The notes under the pieces: model-generated
Told to the model about the DNA's origin: nothing
The model's database searches: none
The model's input: the letters and a program-made list of their open reading frames with translations, nothing else
Translations under genes and position numbers: made by a program
Part shown: positions 11,591 through 25,014 of the stretch, piece after piece
Layout of the letters: each line of letters starts with the position of its first letter
Numbering within the stretch: the first letter of the stretch is position 1
Assembly (NCBI GenBank): GCA_013397075.1
Contig: VWZS01010904.1
Location: 310,001 to 374,000 of the forward strand
Length of the DNA: 64,000 bases
From: Rhabdornis inornatus
Lineage: Eukaryota > Chordata > Aves > Passeriformes > Rhabdornithidae
Reading direction: 5' to 3'

Positions 11591-14500
11591 AATGTACAAG
11601 CACCTCACTCAGAGGAAAACAAACTTACCTAACTTTCTTATGGTGCCAGGTTTAATTTAGCTAAAACATTATCAGCCCTGTCATGTCTTCTGCTGTCAAA
11701 AGAGGATTGTTCTCTCCTTTGCTTGAGAAAAGACAATAACTTTGTTTCAGTGCCTCTTCATTCTGTGAAATCTTACTGCTGGATCTTGGGCTTTTTGTTT
11801 GTTTGTTTGAATCTCACTGTTCTTCCTCTTAACTTGCAGATGTGAGGTGTTGATTGGGGTACAATGTCTATCAGGCTCTGTATCATAAACTGGCAGCATT
11901 TCTTTAAGATCTAAGGTTCTTAACATTAAAACATGCAAACTTGGTTACAAGTGCAGCTTCTGTGTTGTATAATAACAGTGAATTTCCAGTAATCTACAGG
12001 AGCATTTGACCAGCTGTTCTTTTCATGCTTCTCCCCTGGCAATTAGAAGAAAACTTCAAGCTGCAACATGCCAAAGAAGTAGATGAATAGGATTATGATG
12101 GGAGTAGGAAGAGACAGTGGAAGGCAACCTTAATTACATTAAAGCGCTATTCTTAGATAATTATCCAAACATGATTTGGAAGATTGTTCACTTTTCTGTA
12201 TTGAGCTCGCAGGCTTAACATTGATGTTTTTTCAAATAGTTGATCCATGTATTTATTTCTTTGACAAAGTATGTCAATGGGTCACCCTTGACACCATTCA
12301 GATAGCACTTTCCAGTCCTGCTAGAGCCAAAAGGACACCATTTGAAGTGACCCTTGCAGTGATACTCTGAACTGTAGTGTGAGGGAGACCATTAATCCGT
12401 TGTGTCTGAAACCTGTCTTGCCTTTTACTGTTTATCCTCTTTCACAGCTGTGGGCAAAGCTAATTGCTTTCTGACATTCCAATAGCAGGAGGAAAAGCAT
12501 TAATTCCCTTTTAAATGACTAAGAAGCACAAGTACAGCTTTGCTTCAGGTTTTTTGGGTTAGGTGGGAGGCAACTCAGTATCATTTTGGTACCTACCTTA
12601 TATATGGGGTTTTTCTTCTGCTGTAAGGAACTTGAAACACTGGAAGATGCAAGACTCTTTTCAGTGTGTTTGGAGTATTGTCATATTCTGGCACCTAAAA
12701 CTTAATGGGCTTAATTCTCCAAATTCTAGGATCCATTTTCTTGCACCACATGCCTGTTAACACTGACTAGACAGTAGCATAATCTTCCACAATGGTTCAA
12801 GAATTCTTTTATTAACCAAAAATCAGCCCCGAGGATTGATTGCACAGCTATATTGAATAGCCTAAACCATGTGGGAGAGGCTTGCACAAGCCTTTCACCC
12901 TACTGTATTTTTGCTGTGGATTTGACAAGAATTAGTATGAACAAGCAAATTGGCATAGACAATAACTGAGCAGGCTTGCATCCACAAAATCATGCCATAT
13001 TTTGTGCTCCCTGTCTATCCTCTTTGAAACCCTCTATCTTGACTTCGGTTTGGTTCCTGCAGTGTAGGCACAGCCTGCTTTCCTTAGCAGCTTTACAGAT
13101 TTCAGGGGCTGCTTCACACTTTCTCTTTTCCTAAAGTAGCCCTCAAAGTCGTGTTGTCCTTTGTTTGTAATACTGGCAGTGATCTGCTGATCATTGTTCC
13201 AGAGGCCGCACCACAGCAGAACAGGATGAAAAATCTGGATGTCCTGGCCTCCCTGTCCGTGCCTCCTCTCCCACTAGATGGCCCTAACACTAAAGGTTGG
13301 TCTTGAGCTCAGGTACTGACTGCTAACCAGGACTTGGAAATACCAGTTTTTCCAAGCTTTTCCTCAAGTATCTGTCAAAAAAACGTTTCAAAATCTAATA
13401 CTGAATTTATGGAGAATTCTGTACTCAAGCTTCAGTAGGGGGTTGCTTTGTGAAGAGCCACATTTGTGTAAAAGATGATCTAGTGCATGTGGGCTTTACT
13501 GTGGTGCCAATAGACCTTCTCGGTAGCTAACTTCATGTCCTGGTCTGCTGTGTGTTCCCCACCATATGGGCATTGCCCAAAGCAGAAAGAAGCACTAATT
13601 TGTTTTGGTGTATTGTATGATGTATGGCAGGGAAAAGAGGGGTAAGGAAAACAAAGCAACAGTTGTTTCTTGTGTGCACTCATTGTAACCACAGATATAA
13701 CCCAGAGGGAAGAAATGGCACTGTCCAGACTAACTTACTGGTGGTTTGGTTTTATCCTGTGTAAGGCATCCTTTAGAAAAAGAGTACAAAGCCATTTCCA
13801 GAATAATTAGCCAGGCCACACCCATACTGACTTAAGCCAGCTGAGCATGAGAGAGAGTTCTAGTGACTGGGGCTGTAGTGTATGGCCATGTTCTAATTAA
13901 TCTGATGAGTGCTGTTTGGATTATAGATTAATGGTTAAGTGAGATGATTTAGCTCTTGATTTAACAACAAACTTAGATACTACTAATACAATATGGGGAA
14001 ATTAAATACGGAAAAATAAGTTTAAATGCTTGTAAAGGGTGAAATGCAGACAATAGTAAGAGGGCCACAGATAATTGAGTCACCAGCTTCCTTTTCAAGT
14101 GAAAAATTAGCAGCCAGGCGGAAAGTGAGGAAAGGAAACTTCCTGTTTCCTCCTGGAAATCAGGGAGGTGCAGCACTTGCTGCATCAGAGTTGTTAGGGG
14201 TGCAATGTGTATTTGAAGAGAGAAAAGAAGACCGAGGTGACTGGCTGCTATTGATGACTGCCTTTATTTTGGGTATCAAACAATTGCATGGGGCTAGAGA
14301 GGAGTGAGGAGGAGGCACAGAGTTGCTAGACTGCTTTTCTTTTTTCTGTTAGGTGTCAGTCAGCAATTAGCTGTTAAAAAGGTAGAGAAAACAAGAGGAA
14401 GCCTTTAACTCTTTGGAGTGATAAAAGAAAAAAAATTAAACCAGGAAGAACTGGAAAAAGAAAGTTAACATTCCTTTTTTGTCAAGAAGAGATTTAAGGA

Positions 14501-17500
14501 GGAAAAGAAAGTTTTAATGTTTGAGAGCATTAAAAACAGGAAAAGATGTATATTTGCTAACTATGTATTTCAAAATTTATGCATTTTAAGCAAGTGTTTA
14601 CAACCATTTGACTACTATTTTTTTTCTTTCTGCTACAAACTACTTTTTATGGTAGAGGGCAATGCTCTATAAACTGCACGCCCACCCATGCAGTTAGTTT
14701 ATAAAGTTAAACAGCAAAAAATCGTGCTATGCTTTGCATTCATAGGCTTTAAGTGACAGGGTTCTATAGGTGGGGTGCAGACCACCTAGCAAAGCAGGCT
14801 GTCCTTGGAGGGTGAACACAAGCTCCATCCAAGCAGTGTTGCTGTGCTCAGTCTTGAAATCATTAAAAGTACGAGCACAGCAAATGCAGTGAAGTGAATG
14901 CTTACATTTCTATGTTTCTAGTTATATTTCTAAACTTCTAATACACTCTCTGGCTTCCTAGAAAAGAGTCTAGCTACCACTAGGAGGCCATGGTTAGAGA
15001 GCTATACAAGTGCTCTTCAGACAGGTAAAAAGGAGCGAATGCTTGGTCTAGCAGTCTCTCATCAGGGAAGAGGTTAGAAACAAGCTGCTTCTTTTATATT
15101 AGGTCTGAAAATTGTTCTGTTTTTCCTTTATGAGGTGATTGTCGATTTCCAGGTGGCACAAAGTTAAATTTTGTAAAATAATGGAAGTTAACTGGATTGT
15201 TTTCTTTTTCTCCAAAATTTTAAACCTATATAAATATTCCCTTGAACGCCTTAGTTGTACTTGAAATGCTTTTGTAACTCTTGGTCTGTTTATAGCCTCA
15301 TCATTGTACTTCAGAGAACGAGGCACAACAACCAAAACTTTCAATTTGATAAGTGCGTTTCCTTTATTAAAAATGATCAAATAAAGGAATTAAATAAGCA
15401 GAACTATCACATAAAAGTACACTCGATTTTTTTTCAGAGCTTCCCAGTTCTTGTCAACATATATATATTCTATATATATATAATTTTATTCTGAGAATGT
15501 CCAGAGCACTAAAGCTACTTTTTTTTTTATGTAATAAAGAATTTTCTTTTCATTGCCAGAGGTTAATTTAAAAAAATATTTTTTTTTCCAAATTAACATG
15601 GAAGTTTTGTAAAGCAAAAAATAACAACTAGCAGGAACTAATGTATGCTTTTTTAGCATTTTAAAAGCAGATGAAATACACAATAAGATACTTTTCTTCC
15701 TTCATTCAAGTACTAATAATGATTGGTGCCTTCCCAAGGCCAGATTTCCCACTGCACAAGTCCAGTCTTGCTAATTCTGCTACAATCACTTGACTTACAG
15801 TAAAATAGTAAGATGAAGGATCAGAATCTCCATTTTCCAAAGTACACACTGAGAGTGAAAATGATGCCTAAAAAACCCACAAAACAATCAAAGGCCCTGT
15901 TAAGTCTCTATGGACGAAAGATTCCATGGTGTTTTGAAGGGTTTGCCTGGGCTAGGGAGGAAGTAGTTTTAATGCCTAGTTTTGTATGCTCTTTTGTGGG
16001 TACTTCAAGCATATCTACTTCCCCTACTTTATAAAATGACTTAGGGATGTTTCAGGATAGGTGTGAAGTTATTGTTCTGCACTTAAAAACTAGACCCAAA
16101 TTCAACTGAAGCTTAGTACTGCCTGCAGTGGCTGCTCTATCACTTTGCCAGTCCTTAGGTGAAGTGTGTATCACAGGGAGGGAAGAGATATCCTCTGTCT
16201 TATGCTACATAGCTTCATGCTGAATCTGAGCACCACTGCTCCCACTTTGGAAATAGAAATCTGTGAACATTGTTTCTAATGGAGTAAATTCCAGTTTGGG
16301 GTTTTTTGGTGTGGTTTTTGGTTGGTTGGTTGGTTTTGGAGGGGTGGGTTTTGTTTTGTTATTGGTTTGGGGGTATTTTTGGTGACATAGAAGAGCTTAA
16401 GTAATCCCTGTCATATGTAAAGATTGTTTTGGGAAATTGATTTTTCGCATTTCAATTAGCTTCCTCTAATGCTCAAACTAAAACCGAAGCAGCATTGTCA
16501 TTATGTTCAGAAGGTAAAGGAAACAAAGAAGTGAATCACTTATCATTTGTTATAGCCACCATCTTCTCTGACTTAATTAAAATATGACATTAATTTGGAA
16601 ACCATTCAGATACAGGTATATATTTAAATGGTTATAATATAATAATGATAGGTGCCAAAATTTTGTTCATTCACTCAAACAGTTTATTTTAGGAAACTCA
16701 GTCCAGCAGGATGAACCTTGAATATACAAATTATTGCAAGGAAGAAAATTTTATGATGTCTGTTAGTTAATACAGAAGCCAATCTTATTAATCATGGATT
16801 TACAGAGGGCTGTTTTATTAGATGTTAACCATAGCTTATGTTGACAATTGATTTTCATTGTAGGACAACTAAATTTATTATTTGTAAAAAGATAAAGATA
16901 ATTAAATTGACTTTATAAAGGTTACTATCATAAATGTTAGTATCTGAGAATAGCAAACATAAAACCACCTTAGCAGCAAAAATTCACTTAAGTGATAGGT
17001 GTTTTTTTTTCCATTACGTTTAATAGTCCCTGCACATTTTTAGCCTTCATTTTATTTTCCAGAGTTTACGCCTACTGCTGTTAGTTTATTTTCTTTACAA
17101 TAAAGCAGGGTCAAAACATTTTTAAAGTTATAGAAGTAAAATAAAACACATTAAAGCTTTAAGTACAAACATATTATGTCATCCTGTCATTTCTCATATT
17201 TGTAATTAAATTATTCAGACTCTTTTGAAAAAGATGTTGGGTCTACAATAAAGTTTGTCACCTAAGGGGTTTTAAGAATTAAAAATAGTATTATTAAGGA
17301 AGTTAATTTGGGCCTTTTCTTCTTTCTGTAAGGGAAAGTACAAATCTTATATGGTCCAAGTATTACAGAGAAATTCCTCCTCTCTGTGGCATTCCTGCTG
17401 TGTGAACAGCCCCTGACGAGTGAGTACCCACTCCCGGTGGAAGAGAGAAGGGTGAGAACACAGGAGTGCTGGCAATTCATGCTGCCATGCTTTGAGAGCT

Positions 17501-19962
17501 GCCTCATTGGCCTGCCAGCAAAAGCTGCTGTCAAAGCACAGCTCATGTTCCTCTTCCCATGCCACCACAGTTTGGTCTTGTATCCATGGAGCTGCAAGCA
17601 TTTCCGCTTGTGTTTGGTGTGCTGAGGGGTCCAATCTTAAACCCATACAGAGTTTGGTGTGACAGAGGATGGAGTTCAATCCTCACCACCTCTTCAACAG
17701 CTGTGGTTGATTTTGATGGAGCTCAGCAGTCCAGGTGAAGCTTTGTTGGACATTGTCCTCTTGTTGTCAAGCCACCTCTTGGTCCCCGGTTCTCCTCCCA
17801 AAGCAAGGTATGGCCCAAATTCAGCCTTTCTATGCTCATTTAGGCACTTGTATGGAGGTACCAAAATCAGAACCTTCGATACCTGATCTCTCCAGCACTG
17901 GGGGGGACAGACAGGAACCTCATGGGATGATTCATTGCTAGGTGCCCTGAATTTCTCCTCACCAACTGCATGGGAACCTAAGGAAGCAGCGATTTTAACT
18001 TGGATGCTACAAGTGCATTGCTGAATCTGGGATAAACATCACTCTCCTTAGATTTTCCGATTGTAATTTTTTTAATGTTAAAGGCATTTATTGAAACATA
18101 AAATACAGATGCCTTGGCTGAATTTTAACTCTTCACAGCTACCTCACGCTGTCCTTTTAGCCACCTTCAGGTTGTTATAAATAACACTTTCTGATTCTCT
18201 GTGTGCATATTTGCAGTGAAGGTGCTGAAGCCATTGCAAGAAACTGATATGGTCTAGTTTTAATACGTTACTTAATCTGCTCAGGACTAAGCCAAGGCAG
18301 ACTTACTCTTCAGGCAGTTTCCATTTTGATGCAGTATTTACTTTAAATGAAAGGCCATGATCCTGTTCAAAGACATGATTTCCCCTCTCTCCTCTGCTGT
18401 CATTAGAGTCAGATAACAGGAAGAGACAGAAAGATAACTGCCACTTATTTAGATTTCAGTGAAGCTTTCAGGCAGAAACAGGGACGCCAGCCAGGGCCAA
18501 ATCAATTCATTTGAATGATTTGCTGGTTATCCATGTTAGTTATTCCCTGATTATCTTGCCTGTTGTCCTGGACTAGCTCTTTGCCTTTGGGCTTGGGTTG
18601 GCTGTTTATTTTAACCTATTATTTTTAGGGAATATTCTGCAGCATGAGCAGTGCACCCCAGTCTGCAGATACCAGAATAAGTGATGCTGGAAAAACTGAG
18701 GGTTGGTACTTTAATAACTGATAGACAGAAATAAAGCTTGATCATAGTTTTTCATGGGGGCATCTTAACTTGTTAGCAAAGCAGGGTTAATAAATACTTT
18801 ACTAGTTTTTTTCAAGACTTTGGCTTGAACATTTAAAGGGCTGCTTTTGTGTTTTAATTAATGCTTAAAATATGGAAATTCCGAGAGCTCCCCATCAAGA
18901 TACACTGAATGTCCATCATACCTGTAGAAGAATTTAGTCTAAAAGTTGGGGAGTAGGTGAACATGCACAAAAAGGCATGGATGTGGTGGCATGAACTCCA
19001 ACAGCAGCATAATGTGACAAAAGTAGGTGTCCAGGCCCCCAGTTTCCAGTCCAGAGTTGCTGAACCACAGTCTCATTTGGCAGCACAGTGCTCTGTAGTC
19101 ACTGCTGCAGCCCTCCAGGGAGTTCATGCTCTCCATCCCAGTACCACTCAGACAAAAAGAAAAAAATCAGTGCTGCTCCTAAGACTTTGCTTGAATGTAA
19201 GCTTTCTTTCCATAGAGTCTACAAGTTCATACTTCCAGGAGTCATACAAGATGATAAACTATAGCAAAGTTTAGGAAATTTGAGTCAATAACATTGAGAT
19301 GCTAAAGTACTATGGGGTGGAGCCACAGTAGCATGTGGCTAATTCAGTCAGATTGTGCAGTCTGACCTCCTTCCTGCAACCAAAGGATCTGGAATATTCT
19401 TCAAAATCAAAGGTAACGTTTTATACTTTGGGGCTTCTGGTGACAAAGAGAAAATTAAGCCTCTGAATTTGATTCTCTTGCATTGTCATTACTTTCCAAG
19501 TCAGGCAGGCCCTCAGCCAACAGACTGTTTTCTGGCTTTTAATCATGTGAATTTTGACAACATAATGTAGATAAACACATACAGTTTTCTCAACAGTAGA
19601 AATAAATCACTTCAGTCTATTCATTACCATGCCTAAGTGAATTTTTCTGCAGTAACTAAGGCAGTTGCACATAGTCTGAGATAATGCAGGAGACATTTGG
19701 AAACGAGGCTGTGGCCAAAATAAGATATTGTCATTCTAAATGATGAAAGAAAGACACCTCCATGACAAAACAGTACAGATGAAATCAGACAACATGTTTT
19801 GCAGCCAAACACAGAACAAGAAATTAAAGCAATTCATGATGCTATCAAAATTATGGGCTGGTTTTCCCTCCCTTACAGACTGGTGCAACAGGTGCAACCT
19901 GTGGGGTGAGGCTCTTTGCCAAGACAAGAGTGGCAGCCAAAGGGCCAGGGCTCATTCCCTGT
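11591..19962. other. KIF11-HHEX intergenic DNA, proximal part, no gene seen
   Basis: AT-rich unique-looking sequence. All open frames are short (about 110 codons or fewer), lack recognisable protein sequence and have no plausible exon set. Low-complexity patches include a GT-rich tract at 16296-16380, AT dinucleotides at 15460-15485 and several T or A runs. Confidence 0.6.
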
Positions 19963-20193
19963 CTCACCAGCTTGCCCTCTCCTTCTTCCTCACCAGCCCA
20001 CCCTCCTCTTCTTCCTCACCAGTCTGCCTTCCTTTCCTTCCTCACCAGCCTGCCCTCCTCTTCTTCCTCACTAGTCTGCCCTCCTCTTCCTCCTCACTAG
20101 TCTGCCCTCCTCTTCCTCACCAGCCTGCCCTCCTCTCCTTCCTCACCAGCCTGCCCTCCTCTCCTTCCTCACCACCCTGCCCTCCTCTCCTTC
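19963..20193. repeat. 26-bp pyrimidine-rich minisatellite, about 9 copies
   Basis: Tandem copies of a 26-base unit starting CTCACCAGCCTGCCCTCCTC and ending TTCTTC or TCCTTC. Nine units can be laid out; the sixth is 23 bases. Copies 7 and 8 are identical, while the first three are the most diverged. The C/T strand bias makes an open frame rich in Ser, Pro and Leu, which is not a gene. Confidence 0.9.
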
Positions 20194-20789
20194 CTGTGTG
20201 TGCACATACAACTCTGTTCGTTTTGCTTGTCAGTCGGGACAAATTGAGAAGTCTGAGGAGGGACTGATAAACCAGCCATTACAGAGGAAAGTCAACAAGA
20301 AGAGATGGCACCACAATGGCCAGTGGGACAGCGCTCCAGGAGCAGATACAACTTCCACAGCACAGATAACAGCTTGCCTCTTGACATCAGTCCCCAGTGA
20401 AGTTGTAACATCTGCAAAATTCAACTTTTGACTGGGCCAAAAAAAAAATCTAGCCATTATGAAACTTTTAAATTCCCCATTTCAGTCATACACTTTGCTG
20501 TAAACAGCATGTATTAAAGTCAGTTTGATCAGATCTGATGAAAATGTCCAAAGAGAGGTCAATTTTTGGCTTAAAGATTGTATTTTTTAAACTTACAGGA
20601 TTCTGTTGACATCTGTGTGTCTCACTAGGAGAGGAGCACTAGAGCCGCTTTACTAAGACCATTAACTCTAATGTCTTCTTCCTGATACTGACCAGAAGAG
20701 GCTGTGGGAGAAATAGGCACCAGCAGAAAAATCCTTTCCTGCTTTCATCAACCAGCTCTGAAAGGGCTTCCTGACACTGTGAGCAAGCT

Positions 20790-20952
20790 ACTGTGTTTAA
20801 TATTCATCAATGTACCTATCTTCCATTAATTTCTCTTCTCTTTTTCTGAACGCATTTAGACTTTTGGCATCCAGGGCTTCCCATGGCAACAAGTTTCATG
20901 ATTTAATTATGTGCTGTGTGAAAAAAGTACTTCCTTTTGTTTGTTTTAAACC
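20790..20952. mobile_element. Probable ancient interspersed repeat relic
   Basis: The segment around CTGAACGCATTTAGACTTTT, CATCCAGGGCTTCCCATGGC and GTGCTGTGTGAAAAAAGTAC followed by TTCCTTTTGTTTGTTTTAAA resembles a sequence I recall as dispersed in amniote genomes, possibly CR1/L3-like. I cannot name the family with confidence, and the limits are approximate. Confidence 0.4.
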
Positions 20953-23900
20953 CACAAAAAGAGAATTACAGGATGCACAACAGAATTGCATGAGCAGACT
21001 TAAATGGGAAGATAATGTGGAACGACAATGGAAAATCAGTCTCAGCGCAGAGAACTGGAAACCAGCTTTGTTTTTGCTTTACTCTGACCACCAGTACAGG
21101 GTTAGTTAATACTTCCTATCGTTCCTCTCCCTGTCATAAATAAGCCAATTCACGTGATTAGTGTGAAAAGTTAGAAAACAATCTGAGGTCTCTGCAGAAA
21201 TAGTAATGTTTGTTAGAAAGATGAGGTCCGAGGTCTTCCTTTTCTCCTAGGGCAGAAAAGATATGGTGACTGCTGTGCTGAGCAAGGAGGGCCTCTGAAT
21301 TTTCATTTGAATTTTCTAGGTGATGCGACAGTTAAAAATGTTGATATGATTTGGGGCTCTCATGGAGATACACCACAGGGAAAGAGCAAGTGAGTCTCTC
21401 TTCTTGGAACTGACGTGTGATAGCATCTGGAAAAGGTGAGTGCAGCTCTCTGCACCTCGTTACCGGGAAGCCAGGCTGGAGGAAGTTCAGAGAAGAAGAG
21501 CCAACTGTAGCTGTGTGCTTGGAAGAACTGCCTGATGAGAAAAAGTACAAAGAGCTGACAGCATAGTTGCTAACCAACGCTTTGGGAGTAAGATGACATA
21601 ATAACTGTCAAGTAATATTTTAAGTGTAAACCTGCAGGAATGATAGGAACTAGGTTAGTGGAGGACAAGAGAGTAGCATAAGTAGTGACAGGCATAACAG
21701 AAAGAAAATGTAATAACAAGGCTTTATCATCCCTGGCCTTGCCCCATGCGTGGGTTTGACCTGGGTGTTCCTGGTCTCAGCATGTAATGTTTCCCTGGAG
21801 CACACAGGTTGTGATGCTCTCGCCCAGCTGAGAGAACTGTTGCCACAAACTCTGCAGTGCCATTGCCCACACTGTGAAGAGAGGCTCAAGTGCTCTTTGC
21901 ATGTCCCAAAAGCAACAGAAGCACAGTTCGTGTCCTCTTCACATTACTGTCTCTGGCAATGCTGGCAGAACTTTGGTTCAGGCTTTCTGTGGACAAAGCA
22001 CATCCCTGGCTCTCAGTTAGGGTATAGGCAGACGTGGGAAGACTGATCCTGTTCGGGCTTTATCAATAGTCTCTAAGAAACCATTCACTGTCATGAAACC
22101 CCAGACAGTGAGACTTGAGTATTCAAAGCCCGTATAAGAACTAAAAATGAAGAAAACTGTAGAAAATGCAACAAGCAAAATTGAAAGGGCATTTTATTGC
22201 AACAGTTTCAACTGCAGCAGGTTTGAGGAGTATGCACTGCGGGTGACATGACTTCCTTCTGTGCTTTCTGTGATTTAATGGTTATCTACAGCATCCTGAC
22301 TCTTTAGGAATTTACCCTTCAGTGATACAGACAGAGGCTGTGGTGCTCTCTCCCAAACAAACCCATTTATCTGTAGAACACACTTATCCTGGCTAACTGA
22401 CTTTAACACACATTCTTACAGTTTAATATTTTACAGGTGTCAGATGGGTGCTATGAAGGCTACATAAGAGCAATGTCATGTCTACCAATAGATTCAGTCC
22501 TGAGGGGAAATGTTATGAGAAAGAGACAAAACCAATAGAAAAACAACTTGGCAAGCCACAGAAATTAAATGATACAGAGGGCTTAGTTTAGATACTTTTA
22601 AATATTAAATTGCTTATTTATCTTCAAAAGTAGAGTATTCTGACTTGATTCTCTAATCACAGTCCAATTAAACCTTCCTTTATTTATGGTCAGTACATCT
22701 GAGACTGAAGATCTCTTTTCTTCAGAACAAATCTCTTAGAAGGTAATGTAATGGCAAAAGTCAGAAAGGGTTCACACCGTTCCTCCCAGACTGTGGATGT
22801 TCTTCAAAGGACAGATGTGAGCTAATTCTACCTTCAGTTTTAATTGGTTATATCACATTAATTAATCCTAAAACTTTAATTTGCACTACTTTCTTAAGGA
22901 AATTACTGAAAAATGTATAGATTTCCCAAATATTACACAAAATCAAAACACACAGCTATACAGAGAGCAGTGTAGAATCTGTTCTTCTAAATGAAGATAT
23001 TTCTCCAGTTAATTTCTAGTACATATTGGTAATATTATACAAGGAATCATTTTGGTCAATTATGATGCTATAATTATTGGTCTCTCCCACTATCTACAGG
23101 ATCTCTGAAGTCTGTCCTGGTGGCCAGTCTGCTTTCTGCATTTCCTCTCCAAATGTCTTATGAATCTGAAGAGATTTTTTAAAGCCCATTTTTGTACAGA
23201 TTGTATCTTTGGCTGTACCTTGATATGCGAAGAACTGTGTGGATTGGCATGTGACCCATATACACAACATTTCTCATTGCTCTTTGTACAAATGACCCCC
23301 AAAACTTGCACTGTCTGTGGCTGCCTTGGAGTCCTTGGAAGCAGACATGCTTTGGAATGGTGGGGATTCACTGGCAGTGCTGGGGATGGGGATCCCCAGT
23401 GTAGTGCAGGATCCTTCTCCAGGCATTTCCTGCATGTGTCCGCTCCAGCAGAGTTAGGTGCAGAAGTGTGGACTGTAGATCTGCCTCTGAATTACTGTGC
23501 AGCAGCTGAGCTTCACAAGTACAAGCTGTCCCTCTTTGAGGATGTAGCACTAAGGTCTGGGTTGAAGTCCAGCTGCCTCTTCTCAGCAGCTGTGTGTCAC
23601 CTGTCTGTCTGCTGAGGATACTATTGAGACACTTATTTACGTTTTTCATTTTAGTTTTGCTGTAAGGTTTTTAAGTAAGCATTTTAACATAAACAGAGTA
23701 TAGTTAGAGATCAAGATTTTGATTAGCATCTATCTAATTTTGATTAGCATCTATCTACTACCTGGTTAGTATCAGGTTTGACTCTGGTGTCATGGTTTGA
23801 CTTCAAGGGAACATCTGGGCTATGGCTTAGATTCTACTAAACACTAAAACTTTAACGTCTGCACTTAAAGCTTCCAACCCCTGTACTGAGATGAGGTAAA

Positions 23901-25014
23901 TTTATGAGATGGACGAACTAAGGAAGAATTAAGAAAGAGCAGCTGTTCCAAAAAGTTAGTCAATCCAATGCTTAAAATATTTGGAAAGTATTGTAAACTT
24001 TTGAATACAGATTTTAGATACATACAGATTTTTTTATTAGCATATTTATTTTCATGTGAAGAGCAACTTATTTTTTCTTTGCTTTTAGAAGAAGAGGTAT
24101 AATAAATGGAAGTTTTGTTGTGTAACTCTCCGGACACCTCTGGCATGAACTAACAGTGTAATTGAAATGATGAGGTCTCTGGACTCAGAGACTCAGGGCT
24201 GGGTTCTGCCTGTGACTGATGCTGCTGTGCTTTGTCAGTTGATTCTGGGCTAAGCAGTTTCCATTACAGGGACACCTCAGCCCAGGGGTAAGGGGAGACA
24301 TCTGCCTTAGGGAAAAATTATTCTTCCATTCCTTTCTGCTATTTAATATTATGCCTTATGAGATATTTCCATGTGTAACCATCGAGGCATATTCTCTGAG
24401 TCTGTAATGAAAAATAAATTATTTGCTTATGAAAATCATCAGCTTCAATGGACTCCAAATCCACTGCACCACCTCTGGATTTGTCTCTAAGGCAATTCCT
24501 CCGGCGTTCTAGAGCCAATTCTTCCTAAGTATTTTGGCTTCTACCTGTGAAAATTAAGCCCTTTGAAGAGTTTCTGCACCTGAGAGTCTAGCAATCCATT
24601 TTTCAGATGAGGACAGATTCCAGATCCATCCTTTTAACCCCACTGTTAAACAAGCATTAATAGTTAGCTAGATGGTTATTGTAAGCTTCTGTATTTGACT
24701 ATTAACAGCAACTGCATGTGTGTGTCTGCTCCATATAGAACAAATCTATCTAGGGATTGATTTTATGATGCCAAAATGATAAAGTTTGCTAAAAAATGTA
24801 GAGTGAATGTGTAAGCTCTGGAAAACATTAACAAAAATAACTAAGTAACACTCCCTATTCATACCTAATTCCTACTGACATCAAATTTAGCTGTGTGTAC
24901 TTTGGACTCATTGGAACTGTTACCGTGAAAAATCTTGCTGCACAAGTCCTCTTTGAAACATATAATATTTGTGTTCTGACTGCTCTGTTAAAAAAAAAAA
25001 AAAAAGTTTTTGTC
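20953..25014. other. Intergenic DNA, no gene seen
   Basis: No exon, RNA gene or complete mobile element was recognised. The longest frame (23160-23615, 151 codons, cysteine-rich) has no recognisable domain. There is a 16-A run at 24990-25005, close to where block A1 begins. Confidence 0.55.
23716..23757. repeat. Perfect 21-bp tandem duplication
   Basis: Two adjacent identical copies of a 21-base unit beginning ATTTTGATTAGCATCTATCT. The lack of divergence suggests a recent slippage event. Confidence 0.9.

Noticed and set aside
19740..20267. 175-codon plus-strand frame
   Set aside because: Its second half is the translated 26-bp minisatellite (Ser/Pro/Leu/Thr repeats), and the first half has no recognisable protein.
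23160..23615. 151-codon cysteine-rich frame
   Set aside because: No domain, no signal of splicing or promoter, and open frames also run on the opposite strand. Chance, or possibly a decayed repeat, is more likely.
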